Assembly: GCF_001015055.1 (NCBI RefSeq)
Contig: NZ_BBWZ01000037.1
Location: 1-51,123 of the forward strand
Length of the DNA stretch: 51,123 bases
Reading direction: 5' to 3'
Origin: Aneurinibacillus tyrosinisolvens
GTDB lineage: Bacteria > Bacillota > Bacilli > Aneurinibacillales > Aneurinibacillaceae
Part shown: piece by piece, positions 7,268 to 16,866 of the stretch
Layout: every line of letters begins with the position of its first letter
Numbering within the stretch: position 1 is the first letter of the stretch
Notes under the pieces: generated by a model
Database searches by the model: none
What the model was told of the DNA's origin: nothing
The model's input: the letters and a program-made list of their open reading frames with translations, nothing else
Translations under genes and position numbers: made by a program

Positions 7268-9985
7268 TTACCAAGGCTCACTGAGTTTGCGTACAATGTC
7301 ACGACGAGATAAAACAGACGCACATCGTTCCCATAGATGTGCCTTAGGATCAATGGTTCCACGATACTTCACAGTAAAAGCGTCCTGAGCCTTTTTTCTT
7401 TCGTGCATATATTCGTCCATTCGGTTTTTAAGCTCTTCTTCGTTTTGAATCCATTCATCATCAATTGTGTCAGGGAGGCTGCCGAATATGTCATAGGTGT
7501 CACGCAGGCGTTCTGATAATACGTTGTAAACCTTCTCATCCTGAGTTTCGCTGTAGACAAGATTGAGCATGTCGACAAACTTACGAGCCTGACCGAACCG
7601 CTTGATTCTACCCAATCGTTGCTCAAGCCGAGACGGATTCCAAGGAAGATCAATGTTAATCAAGGTGCCTAATGTTTGAAGGTTCAATCCTTCGCAGGCC
7701 GCATCGGTTGCTACTACCAGCCGGATCTCACGGGTTCTAACAGCAGCCTTTATGACTTCACGTTCGACATTGTTAAACTGCTCGCCTCGGAAAAGTCCAC
7801 TTTTTCCAACACCCGCATATACTCCCACAACTTCACCTTTGAAAGATTTGGCCAGCTCTTTGGCGATCCATTCTGCAGTGTCATAGTATTGGCTGAAGAT
7901 AATACAGCCGTGTTCAAGCCATGTTTTCCCATCAGTCCTGAATTCAGTTAAGAACCACTTCACTGTATTGAGTTTAGAATCTACGGCTTCAGCGCGTGAA
8001 AGCTGCGTCTCTATTTCTTTGAGACAGGCTACTTCTGCGGGAGTCATCTCAGAAAGGATGTGTTCTACTTTTTCGATGTGGTCCTCATCCTCATCTGAAA
8101 TAGAGTGCTTTAGCATCTTCTGTGCGGTTTTCAAACCGGAGGCAAAACTTGAACAAATACGCTGAAGCATCAACGATTTCATGAAGCCGCCAGCTTTGGT
8201 TCTGAATTGAAGCAGCTTGCTAAACTCTTCGGCTTTTTCATATGCAACCTGAAAGGGCGTATTGGTTGGGATTCCCAAGCCAACAAAGCGAGACTGATAC
8301 TGGGCAAGGTTTCGGGTTACCGGATGCGTATTAACCCCGACTTTTTCTAACAGACCATCTTCTTCAAGCTGTTTTCGCTTTCTTAAAACGGTATGACGTA
8401 ATACAGGGTTATTTTCTTTGAAGAATCTGGGGTCCAGACACTCAGAAAGCCATATATTCTGAATCATATAGTCCAGATCTTCATACCGGTGTGCGCAAAA
8501 GAAAGAATGGGAGTCAATCACCAAATAATCGCGAATCTGCTGGACAATATGATGTTCATTAGCCGGAGGCAGTGGATTGCTTAACCACTGCCAGGCCTCT
8601 TGCTCGGAAGTGACTTGGCTTTTACCAGTCACCAGTGGAATTGCTTGTTCATGGTCTCGCCAAGGAGATAATGAATCGCCAAGAACAAACTCTGCACCGC
8701 TATTCAGGATGCCCAAGAGGTCCCAGAGTTCTCGAACGTCCGTTTGAATGGGAGTCGCAGTACCCAGTATCAAATGCCGAGTACGCCTTCCGATTTGCTG
8801 CATAAAAGCGAGAAGATTGTTGGGCTCGAATGCTTTATCACCAAGTCCACCTCTTGCTCGTGCTTTGTGTGCTTCATCCAGAATGACTGTCCCAAATCGA
8901 TTTTTAAGGAGCATTCCTGCTTCTTTGATAAAGATAGCTTTCTCCCGCTGATGCATAATCAATCCAGTCGAAACGATGGCAATTCTGTATGGACATTTTC
9001 TTATAGAAGATGCATCTCCGCGTGGGGATAATATCTGACCCTCAACACCAAGCCACACTTTTTTTTGAGAAGACCAGACTGCTGCAGGAATCCCCAGCTT
9101 ATCCATCATCTCAACCTGCCACTGAATCGTTAACGTGGACGGAGCAAGAATGAGAACCGGACCATCTTCAAGAAGGGCACTCACCAGAGCACTGGTTGCC
9201 ATTGAGAGTGTTTTACCAACCCCAACCTCGTCGGCCAGGAGCAACCGGGCTTTACCGTATGTTTCCCGGTGCTCCAAAAACATGGTTACAAAGGAACGCT
9301 GCCATGGCTGCAGTTGTTCTCCAGCCCTATATATTGGAGCTTCCGCCATAGCAGCAGCCGGGATCTCATCGGGTTTCAATACTTCTACCGTGACCTCCCG
9401 GCGATTAGCCACTCGATTGATTTCTGCCAAAATGGCTTCCGGCAGAGGAACACCGTCATTCCACAAAGCCCAGAACTCTTTCTCTACCCAGTCAGCGCTT
9501 TCCTCATCGTCATCCTGCCATATCAGTTCATAGTTGTGGGAAAAGGCACTTTTCGACTCGTTTACAGATCCAATGAACGACTTACGGCTGCCATCCGGAT
9601 AGTGTATAGATCCCGCTTTGCCATGCAGAAACAGGCGCTCTCTCGGCACAATTCGGATTTCCACATTACCCGACTGCAATAACTGGTCGAGAATCTGATA
9701 ACGCTCCTTTTTCAAGAACGCTTCTGCTTCCACATCCACTTCATTCCAGCTTTCTTTAAGGGCTGCATTACGTCCTGTTGCCACCTGAAAGTCAGCCATG
9801 TCCAGTTCGGAATTACAAATAATCTTCACTTCTGGAATTTGAGCAATTTCCTCACCAACCAGCTCGAAAATAGAACTTCTGAAATAGCCTGCAATACGGA
9901 AATACTTTGATGCACCTTTCAGAGCTTCAGCCAAAAAATCAGTATCCAATCTTTCCGTTCGAGATGAAAAACGCTTTAAGGTCAT
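7268..9985 (-). CDS. PLD-nuclease/SNF2 helicase, last gene of DUF499 defence cassette
   Basis: The 905-aa protein joins two modules. Residues about 1-185 form a phospholipase-D-like nuclease domain with a single HKD-like motif (H121, K123, then FIGSVNES at about 137-144), so it probably acts as a dimer or pairs with another active site. Residues about 225-800 are an SNF2/superfamily-2 ATPase: Walker A ADEVGVGKT (251-259), DEAH box (370-373), GTATP (408-412), motif V VATDAACEGLNLQ (758-770) and motif VI EQRLGRIKRFGQ (788-799). Such proteins translocate on or remodel duplex DNA, and the PLD domain may cut it. The gene begins three bases after the methylase gene and ends the four-gene operon. 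The effector role in defence is inferred from domain content and context. Confidence 0.88.
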   Translation of the reverse strand: MTLKRFSSRTERLDTDFLAEALKGASKYFRIAGYFRSSIFELVGEEIAQIPEVKIICNSELDMADFQVATGRNAALKESWNEVDVEAEAFLKKERYQILDQLLQSGNVEIRIVPRERLFLHGKAGSIHYPDGSRKSFIGSVNESKSAFSHNYELIWQDDDEESADWVEKEFWALWNDGVPLPEAILAEINRVANRREVTVEVLKPDEIPAAAMAEAPIYRAGEQLQPWQRSFVTMFLEHRETYGKARLLLADEVGVGKTLSMATSALVSALLEDGPVLILAPSTLTIQWQVEMMDKLGIPAAVWSSQKKVWLGVEGQILSPRGDASSIRKCPYRIAIVSTGLIMHQREKAIFIKEAGMLLKNRFGTVILDEAHKARARGGLGDKAFEPNNLLAFMQQIGRRTRHLILGTATPIQTDVRELWDLLGILNSGAEFVLGDSLSPWRDHEQAIPLVTGKSQVTSEQEAWQWLSNPLPPANEHHIVQQIRDYLVIDSHSFFCAHRYEDLDYMIQNIWLSECLDPRFFKENNPVLRHTVLRKRKQLEEDGLLEKVGVNTHPVTRNLAQYQSRFVGLGIPTNTPFQVAYEKAEEFSKLLQFRTKAGGFMKSLMLQRICSSFASGLKTAQKMLKHSISDEDEDHIEKVEHILSEMTPAEVACLKEIETQLSRAEAVDSKLNTVKWFLTEFRTDGKTWLEHGCIIFSQYYDTAEWIAKELAKSFKGEVVGVYAGVGKSGLFRGEQFNNVEREVIKAAVRTREIRLVVATDAACEGLNLQTLGTLINIDLPWNPSRLEQRLGRIKRFGQARKFVDMLNLVYSETQDEKVYNVLSERLRDTYDIFGSLPDTIDDEWIQNEEELKNRMDEYMHERKKAQDAFTVKYRGTIDPKAHLWERCASVLSRRDIVRKLSEPW

Positions 9986-9988
9986 ATC

Positions 9989-12856
9989 TTATAACCTCTG
10001 GTTTCTTATAGATTCCGCGAGTACGCGTGCGCAGCTTGCTTCCAGCTCAGGGTTGAAGGCTTTCGTGCCTTTAAGGCCTTCCCGTTTTTCTGCCAGATAG
10101 TCTGCCATTTTGGAGAGCAGGGTTTTGTTGGGCAGATAGTTGGGACAGTTCTCCATCAAGTGGAGTAGCACATCATCTACTTCCACCTCTTTGGAGAGTT
10201 CAAAGAGAGCGTAGAGTAAGGCTCGCAGCGGTGTCCCCGCAATTTCAGCATTTCCGGACATCATGGAGCTTTTAAACTCGGTCGATAGCTTCAAACGTGC
10301 AGAGTTGGCTTTGGAGGTGTCGCTCATCAACTGGTCAAAGTGATGGACTTTGAAGGCTTTGGCGAAGTTCTGATAGTTATCCAATGTTTTAGCACCTTGA
10401 TGCTCCATCTCCGCCATTTTGAGATAAAACCGCTCCACAGCCTGCAGTTTTTGCCATTCACTTTTTTCAAATCCCACCGGGACAAGGAACTGGACAGCGG
10501 TCTGGACTGCAAATTCGATTAGTTCATCGACAAAGGTCTTTTTGCCTTTTTGGCGAGGGGCTTCGGCCTCGGTGATCATGTCCTTGCCATCAATACGGGA
10601 ATAGGCAGTCAGGACTTTCAGAGCGGCAGCATATCCGGCCATCTGCAAATCAGCATCAGTGTAGAGCCCTTCGGAACCCTGGGCCCGTACCTTTTTATCC
10701 AGTCCAATCAACGACTCCACCTGCTCTTTAACCGCTTCTTCAATTTCCCAACCCAGATCATCTCGGAAAGTTTCCAATTCTTGATGACGCTTGCGGAGAA
10801 TCAGAATAATGGTTCCCTTAACATTTGCTCCTTGACGTATAGCGGAGTCGGTTTCTGTTACCACATACCAAGCCGCCGTCACTTGCAAGCCACTGGCCCA
10901 GATGATATTTGCCATGTCTGCCCAGATAACCCCACTTTGATGGGTAAACATTAAAACCTGAATGCCATTGTCCGGCATGTTTTGGGTCATCTTACGGTAG
11001 GAAGCCACCATCTGCGGAAGCTCATCCTCTCCTTTGATTGCAAGAGAGCGACGGCTGTCCCAGGTCCAGTGTCCAAATTCCTTGGGAGGATTCTTTCGCA
11101 GCCAGGCAATAAAGTACTCGGTAATTTCTTCATATTTAACAGCATCTCCGTATGGGGGATCGGTTATATATATATCATTTTCAATTTGAATTTCTGAGGC
11201 AAAACCATTTCCGACCTTTGTGTTAGATGTGAATGGTATGCTTTTTATAGGCTTGTCCAATACAGCGAATAAGTCCAATAAAGAACGGCAACCCCAATTA
11301 TAGAATGTATTAAGTGCCTGATTATAAAAAACATTAGAAGTGTTATTGCTCGCCCCACCGATTTGCTTACCACTGTCATCTTTTGCGATTCTAGCACCCG
11401 ATGTTGTCCATCTACTTAATTTACTAGAGAAATCCAAAATTGATGGAAATAGTGGGTATATAAGTGGATTTTCAATATTTTTCTTTATGACTCCGAGATA
11501 GAGTAGGTGCCTCGGATTAAACAAATGGTGCCAATGGGTCCAGCCACGTTCGCGAATCGGCTGATCGGTGTTATATCCCTTTTCAATGACCATATCGGGT
11601 ATATAGCCCTTTTCCTGCCACTCCTCCAGATGCTCACGGACATAGTTAATAACTTTTTGTTCTCGCTCTAGATCCTCATATGTGACTGAGCGAAATTCAT
11701 AATTGTATTTTTTTCCTTTTGGCTTCTTTTTCATCCATTGCACACAGTAAAGACGTTCCTGGAAAATATCATCAGAAAGGGGTATGAAGTCTGACTTTTC
11801 CCATAATCGCAGGCGGTTTTTGTTTTCTTTACCTTCTTTATAATCTCCTCGAATGGTTTTTATATTTATCCGATATTGGGTAACTCCATCAGGTGAATGA
11901 ACAACATTACCACCTTGAATTGTGCCAACCTGAGCTGCGTTCATTTCTTCGGAAGAATTAACATATCGCACTTCAATGTCGTAGCGCTTATCAGAGTGAT
12001 TGGGGATTAATTCTGCAATAACCCCATATCCTTTGCTAATAATTCTGTCTGGCAATAATGGTACCATCCAACCAGTTTCAGGACATTTTACTTCAACACA
12101 GTAAAGATAAACCTTAGCACGCCAGCCTTTGCCATCTGTTTCAACATCTAGCGTATCAATCTCTTTTTGCACCTGCTCTGAAAGCTTCTTCTTAGCCTTT
12201 TCAATCTCAGCGCGTTTCTCTCTACTGGCTCCAACGATATTAAATCCACCCCAAGTGAGCAGGCAGGCAATAGGGTTAAGATCAGAGGCATAGACATCAC
12301 AGCCAAGTCTTGCCGCCTCAAAAGGTATCTGACCAGAACCAGAGAAGACATCAGCAACCCTTGGACGCCGCCCAAAGCGAGCAATCCCTATCTGTTCTAC
12401 AAGTTCAGGAAATGAAGTTACTGAAGTGCCAAGGTGTTTATTCACTCGATCCCAAACATGCAGGAAAAGGTGTTCGCCAACCTCTTCAGGACGTTTTGCG
12501 CTCTTAACCTGCTCATTATATGGAAGGACTAAAAATTCACCGACAGTATCTCTTTTTGATGCAGGAAGTTTTTCTTCAAGCCGTTTTTGCATAGACTCTA
12601 AGTCCATCCCCATCAAAAGTTCAAATATTTCCAGATCTTTAAGCCGATCCCCAGTGGCAGGGAGCAATGAACCTAGTATGCAAGCTTTGTTCAGGATAAG
12701 TGGCTTCCTACCTTTCCAGTAACTTCCTAGTGCAGTGAGAGTTTTACCTGATCCCGCCATCTGCTCCTTATAGCTTTCGGCAGATATTTTCTGCACTGGA
12801 AAGAGATGTTCAATCAGTGCAGGTTTGTCTTTCCATTCAAATGGTGCTAATGCCAT
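9989..12856 (-). CDS. DUF1156 DNA methyltransferase of the defence cassette
   Basis: The 955-aa protein opens with the DUF1156 signature (LFPVQKISAESYKE, residues 18-31, and LGSYWKGRKPLILNKA, 43-58). It carries the two catalytic motifs of an amino-group DNA methylase: FSGSGQIPFEA (171-181, AdoMet binding) and DPPY (566-569, N6-adenine or N4-cytosine target). The large insert between them is likely a target-recognition region. The order motif I then IV fits gamma-type enzymes. The ATG overlaps the last base of the DUF3780 stop, so translation is coupled. Its expected job is to mark host DNA so that the rest of the system spares it. Target sequence cannot be predicted. Confidence 0.9.
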   Translation of the reverse strand: MALAPFEWKDKPALIEHLFPVQKISAESYKEQMAGSGKTLTALGSYWKGRKPLILNKACILGSLLPATGDRLKDLEIFELLMGMDLESMQKRLEEKLPASKRDTVGEFLVLPYNEQVKSAKRPEEVGEHLFLHVWDRVNKHLGTSVTSFPELVEQIGIARFGRRPRVADVFSGSGQIPFEAARLGCDVYASDLNPIACLLTWGGFNIVGASREKRAEIEKAKKKLSEQVQKEIDTLDVETDGKGWRAKVYLYCVEVKCPETGWMVPLLPDRIISKGYGVIAELIPNHSDKRYDIEVRYVNSSEEMNAAQVGTIQGGNVVHSPDGVTQYRINIKTIRGDYKEGKENKNRLRLWEKSDFIPLSDDIFQERLYCVQWMKKKPKGKKYNYEFRSVTYEDLEREQKVINYVREHLEEWQEKGYIPDMVIEKGYNTDQPIRERGWTHWHHLFNPRHLLYLGVIKKNIENPLIYPLFPSILDFSSKLSRWTTSGARIAKDDSGKQIGGASNNTSNVFYNQALNTFYNWGCRSLLDLFAVLDKPIKSIPFTSNTKVGNGFASEIQIENDIYITDPPYGDAVKYEEITEYFIAWLRKNPPKEFGHWTWDSRRSLAIKGEDELPQMVASYRKMTQNMPDNGIQVLMFTHQSGVIWADMANIIWASGLQVTAAWYVVTETDSAIRQGANVKGTIILILRKRHQELETFRDDLGWEIEEAVKEQVESLIGLDKKVRAQGSEGLYTDADLQMAGYAAALKVLTAYSRIDGKDMITEAEAPRQKGKKTFVDELIEFAVQTAVQFLVPVGFEKSEWQKLQAVERFYLKMAEMEHQGAKTLDNYQNFAKAFKVHHFDQLMSDTSKANSARLKLSTEFKSSMMSGNAEIAGTPLRALLYALFELSKEVEVDDVLLHLMENCPNYLPNKTLLSKMADYLAEKREGLKGTKAFNPELEASCARVLAESIRNQRL

Positions 12857-13446
12857 CAGATATCTCCCTTTTCCACGAAATCAAAAAGAGACAGCGTCTC
12901 TTTTTGTTCTAGTTTCTCTTTTTTTGTCTTTGTTTTTATCTTAGGTGCCAGCTTAATATTGGAACCATCAGATAATGCACAGTAGAGTGCTTTACGCCAA
13001 CCTCGGTCGGACTGATTGTCATGCCCAGCTTCCGAGGCAGTTTTGCTGTAAAGCCACCAGCGCTCCTCGGGACGCAATGCCAACCACTTTTGGCATATTA
13101 CAAGGCACTCATCAGGTGAGGCATGCTCGGCTGCCCAGCCAAGGACGCACAACTCTCTACCCAGAAAGCGGTCCAACTTGACTTTTCCGGTTGTCCAACT
13201 GCCGGTACTTTGTTTTTTGTTTTTTAAGCGTGTATTAAAGTCTCGTCTGGCATCATCCCGGATTTTGGTCCAAAGCTCACGAGCCAAAACTAATCTGCAT
13301 TCAACCGTTTCACGGCGAGCTTCATCGCCGTCAAAGCCGAAATCTTCATAAATACAGATAGCATCCCGCGGAGCTGCGGGAATTTCCACATAAAAATGGT
13401 GCATACCAAATTCTGTTGGCGCTCCAAAATCTGTAGTTTCACTCAT
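12856..13446 (-). CDS. DUF3780 protein of the defence cassette
   Basis: The 196-aa protein matches what I know of DUF3780, a family found almost only beside DUF499 and DUF1156 genes. Characteristic stretches are GFDGDEARRETVECRLVLAR (residues 34-53) and a Trp-rich region near 132-153 (LRPEERWWLYSKTASEAG, then GWRKALYCAL). The C-terminal 30 residues are lysine-rich (IKTKTKKEKLEQKE). No catalytic motif is visible. Its gene overlaps the DUF499 gene by four bases (ATGA type) and the methylase gene by one, showing strong translational coupling. A structural, adaptor or specificity role in a complex with the ATPase and methylase is inference. Confidence 0.85.
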   Translation of the reverse strand: MSETTDFGAPTEFGMHHFYVEIPAAPRDAICIYEDFGFDGDEARRETVECRLVLARELWTKIRDDARRDFNTRLKNKKQSTGSWTTGKVKLDRFLGRELCVLGWAAEHASPDECLVICQKWLALRPEERWWLYSKTASEAGHDNQSDRGWRKALYCALSDGSNIKLAPKIKTKTKKEKLEQKETLSLFDFVEKGDI

Positions 13447-16400
13447 TTTTGTTCCACCTCTCCATTACCTATCTCGATACCGAGTTGCTTGGCGAATTGC
13501 TCCAAATCATAACCGGTAGGCGTATAGGCTTTTTTAAATGTCATAACCACAGGTGCATCGGGACTAAGGAGAGTTTGAAGATGTGCCAGCTCCGTTTTAA
13601 TAAAATCTGCACTAATCTTAATTTCACCAAGGGAAAGATGGATCGCTTTTGGTGCAGAGCCCACCATCAGCGTCACCTGTTCAAATTCGATGCCTTTCTC
13701 CTTAGCCATCTTCAGCCCCTCATACGTTTTCGAGGAACTATCCAATCGTTTGGGAGACGGGCTATACAAAATCGCAGGGACCTCTTTAATAATGGGAACT
13801 TCCTTGGAGCCAGACTTAGGAAAGGTAAAGTTCCGCTTTTCCTCAAGTCCATCACACTCGGCAAAGACATAAACTGTCGTTTCTTCATCTCCCAATTGAA
13901 TGGGACCTGTATAGTCTATTCCATTTCGGGCTTCGGAACCGTCCAAAGTGTACTTAATAGAACCTTTCGGTGCGACAAACAACTCTACTGTTCGGGAAGC
14001 TTCGTTGAATCGATTACGTAGTGTTAGATGGTTCTCCCATGTCTTAGGGGCACCAGTCAGGTTTTTTCCAGTAGGATCAACGGCTAGAAACTGAACACGC
14101 AGCGCTTTGGTTGCCAATGGATTATCACTCAGTACCGGACTGTTTTCGGAAACATCACCGTCTTCTGCATAGTGGATTCGTGGACTGTTGCCTGCATTCA
14201 CTACATCAATTTTCAAGCGCACTGTACCCAAATCATCCGGAGAAGAGTCTTCGCTAATAATAACCTCTGTTGTTTTTGGTTTTGGCTTTTTCGTGATGTA
14301 GCCATTACCCAAATCTTCCCATACACCACGCTGGTACGCTTCAATGGCCAGTTGATCAAATCCACGAGTTGGTAGCCACGGCATCTGAGTCTTCTGCTTC
14401 ATTTTGTCCAGCAAGTCAGTCTTGCGTACCTCATTCTGAGAGCCGAAAAGCAACGACTCTGCTCTGGCGCGAAGAGCATCAAAGTTTTCGGTAATCTGGG
14501 TATACAATTTAATGGGATCAGAAGTCAGCGTTTTTACAACCTGCCGTTCGCCATTGTAGGGTTCATTTGACGGATACGTACTATCGAGTGCTTTCGGTCG
14601 AAGCACATCTTCCCCCCGATTGTTTCCCGGGAAGAAAAGTTTGTCGAAAACCGAAAGAACGGTGGTTTGGAAATCCTGTTCATATTGAGCTTTCTTTTCA
14701 TCCAACTCTTTTCGCTGCGGATGTGAATCCTGAATTTCTTTATCCGCTTTAGTTACGGCATAGACATGGCGGGCGGCTTTTTCGATGCTGGCAATAGATG
14801 ACTTGTCGCCAGTCAAAACCAGTACATTATTTTTGTTTACCAGACCCTTGAAAAAATTGGCAACCACACCCGGAGGGGTCTTCCCATCTGGACTGATAAC
14901 CAAAAGTGCCCGTCCTGTTTTAAGAACAGCCTCTGCCTCATCCATTTCAGGCAGAGGTAACACTTTTTCATATGCTTCTTTAGTTACCGGTCTATACATC
15001 TCTTCAAGGCGATGGCGTATCAGTTCATCTACCTTGTTTTGTGGAGCTTTATCCGCATACCCCTGAAGCTTTTTCGTTAAATTTTCCTGACGACTGAAAT
15101 AGTTACGTCCTTCCTGGGTCTGATGTAAATACCAGGCGGATTTTTGAAGTTCACTAAATGCAGTTAGATAACCGCTTCCTTGGTGATTAGGGTCGATCAA
15201 GCATTCAAGCATCTCACTTGTAGTGAGCCCTTTTACAGAGTTGACGGCAGTTGAAAGGCTGGCCGTGAGCAAAAGAGTTCCTACCTGTTTTGCATAATGA
15301 TTCCCGCTGTTGATGTCGATGATTTGTGCATGGGCGCTATCAGTGGAATCCCAGAGGTCTCTTGCAATCACATCCCGCATCTCAGAAATTTCGGCCAGCT
15401 TCTCACGAACATCGTGGATGGAGAGGTCAAAATGCTGAGCACCAATCAGATACACGTCTTCACTGCTTTCCCAGACGGATTTCAAAAGACGCGAAACCAA
15501 CTCCATCAAACCACGCGTCTGTTTGAACTTTTCATTTTCCTTAAACAGAGCAATAATACTTTTGAAGCTTGGATGGAAGGGATAGGTTGATTCAATCTCG
15601 TTAGCCAAAGCCTCAGCGCTTCTTTCAACTGTTTTTGCCTTTGCTGCTTCTGCCAGCCTTGACGCATAGGCTGAGGCAACTTCTGCTATCTCACTTTTAT
15701 CCGGCAACGGAAGAAAGAGACGTTTGCGAAGAATTTGATAGATTTCATTAGATTCCAGATTAACCGGAGTAATAGAAACTTCCGCACGCCCCAGCTCCTG
15801 TGTAGCATCATCAAGAGCACGTTGGATTAACTTCCCGCCAGTATCGTAGGCGGCCTCCAGATCAGATACAACAATACAGACATTTTTCTTTTTTTGAGCT
15901 GCAGTCAGCATATTAGAAAATGCTCTGGTAACCACGTCGGCAATCGTTCCATGCCCTAAAGCCTGAGTGCTGTAATAATGGAAATATGGAGGCATCTCAT
16001 CCAAGAGAATAAGAATGGGCTCTTCACCATCGAACAGATTTATCCATGACTGTTCATCAGGAGCCTTTGCACCTGATTCCCAATATTCCCTGAAGAGACT
16101 CTCTTTGCCTAACTGACGAGCAATTTCTCCCCAGAAATATGTATGAGGATTGTTACGTCCATTAAAAGCGGCTATCTTCGCCGAATTAAAATCCGACTGA
16201 TATGGCATAGAGCCTATTTGTGTCTCCCGGAGGGCCTTATCTTGTGCCAGGAGTCCAAATCCAACCATCAAGTGCGTTTTACCTCCACCCATGGCTTGTT
16301 TAAGATGGAATACAGTATCGTTTGACTTTCCAGCAAGACGTGCCATACCTTTAGAAAGGAGAGTCTTCATTCCATCTGTAATGAACGTTTTCTTAAAGTA

Positions 16401-16511
16401 TTCCTGCCCGTTGGTATCATGAATAATCTGATCCAGTTGCTCGATCTGATCACCAACATTTATTTCAAGGGCCTTGGGTTGTAATTCACATGCAGATTTG
16501 ATTGTTTTCAT
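13443..16511 (-). CDS. DUF499 AAA-type ATPase, first gene of the defence cassette
   Basis: The 1022-aa protein is a DUF499-family ATPase. Walker A is GGGKTH (75-80, within KQAMGGGKTHLMVGFG) and Walker B is ILILLDEM (166-173), both in the N-terminal third. The middle contains a helical region and winged-helix-like stretches. The C-terminal portion includes beta-rich segments (for example KYTLDGSEARNGIDYTGPI) resembling repeat or carbohydrate-binding-like modules. The family always occurs with DNA methylases in defence islands, and the likely role is a DNA- or partner-dependent motor/switch, by analogy with large ATPases of BREX-like systems. The ATG is preceded by AAAGGAG spaced 7 bases. A TATAAT-like -10 lies just upstream. 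Confidence 0.88.
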   Translation of the reverse strand: MKTIKSACELQPKALEINVGDQIEQLDQIIHDTNGQEYFKKTFITDGMKTLLSKGMARLAGKSNDTVFHLKQAMGGGKTHLMVGFGLLAQDKALRETQIGSMPYQSDFNSAKIAAFNGRNNPHTYFWGEIARQLGKESLFREYWESGAKAPDEQSWINLFDGEEPILILLDEMPPYFHYYSTQALGHGTIADVVTRAFSNMLTAAQKKKNVCIVVSDLEAAYDTGGKLIQRALDDATQELGRAEVSITPVNLESNEIYQILRKRLFLPLPDKSEIAEVASAYASRLAEAAKAKTVERSAEALANEIESTYPFHPSFKSIIALFKENEKFKQTRGLMELVSRLLKSVWESSEDVYLIGAQHFDLSIHDVREKLAEISEMRDVIARDLWDSTDSAHAQIIDINSGNHYAKQVGTLLLTASLSTAVNSVKGLTTSEMLECLIDPNHQGSGYLTAFSELQKSAWYLHQTQEGRNYFSRQENLTKKLQGYADKAPQNKVDELIRHRLEEMYRPVTKEAYEKVLPLPEMDEAEAVLKTGRALLVISPDGKTPPGVVANFFKGLVNKNNVLVLTGDKSSIASIEKAARHVYAVTKADKEIQDSHPQRKELDEKKAQYEQDFQTTVLSVFDKLFFPGNNRGEDVLRPKALDSTYPSNEPYNGERQVVKTLTSDPIKLYTQITENFDALRARAESLLFGSQNEVRKTDLLDKMKQKTQMPWLPTRGFDQLAIEAYQRGVWEDLGNGYITKKPKPKTTEVIISEDSSPDDLGTVRLKIDVVNAGNSPRIHYAEDGDVSENSPVLSDNPLATKALRVQFLAVDPTGKNLTGAPKTWENHLTLRNRFNEASRTVELFVAPKGSIKYTLDGSEARNGIDYTGPIQLGDEETTVYVFAECDGLEEKRNFTFPKSGSKEVPIIKEVPAILYSPSPKRLDSSSKTYEGLKMAKEKGIEFEQVTLMVGSAPKAIHLSLGEIKISADFIKTELAHLQTLLSPDAPVVMTFKKAYTPTGYDLEQFAKQLGIEIGNGEVEQK

Positions 16512-16529
16512 TATAAGCTCCTTTATTTA

Positions 16530-16550
16530 GTGGATTATAATATCTTCCAC
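16530..16550 (-). promoter_or_regulatory. Candidate -10 element within an operator-like inverted repeat
   Basis: Reading leftward, GTGGA and TCCAC form 5-bp inverted arms around TATTATAAT. The TATAAT (16534-16539) would serve as -10 for the DUF499 operon; the -35 is weak. The transcript would start only a few bases before the AAAGGAG ribosome binding site. An inverted repeat on a promoter core suggests possible repression, but this is inspection only. Confidence 0.35.
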
Positions 16551-16575
16551 TTTTTTATCTATATTTTTTATCGCT

Positions 16576-16752
16576 TTAGCGTGGCATTGCATAGCGTCGC
16601 TCTTGTATTTGCTGAATTTTTTCTCGCAACCGCTCAATAGCGACTCCCTTCTCTGCTTCATCGCTATGCGTTCTTTGATCGCCTTTCACTTTGTATATGG
16701 CGGTTCTGTGTGGAATTAAAGACCCACATAATGAAAAATCAAAAAAATTCTA
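16576..16752 (-). pseudogene. Tail of an unrecognised gene (58 codons, no start)
   Basis: A leftward frame bounded by TAG (16753-16755) and TAA (16576-16578) encodes a protein-like stretch, SLIPHRTAIYKVKGDQ followed by a charged helix (DEAEKGVAIERLREKIQQIQ) ending in ERRYAMPR. Composition is coherent and helical, unlike random AT-rich translation, but there is no usable start. It sits between the DUF499 operon and the hsdM remnant and is probably the 3' end of another decayed gene. Family unknown. Confidence 0.35.
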
Positions 16753-16866
16753 CTAAAGCAAACGAGAAGAAGGAAAACCGTTTAGAGTTACAATTATTGC
16801 TTGTGCCAATAAACTACTTCACTCGATTTATGCCCTTTTAAAATATAAGGAATCATTTTCATGGGT

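Noticed and set aside
7750..15590. Long opposite-strand frames inside the four defence genes
   Set aside because: They run in register with the strongly coding leftward genes and have no ribosome binding sites or conserved motifs; they are antisense shadows.
7268..16511. Identification of the cassette as BREX or DISARM
   Set aside because: There is no PglZ, BrxL or BrxB-type gene and no DUF1998 DrmB; only the general combination of ATPase, methylase, helicase and PLD is shared.
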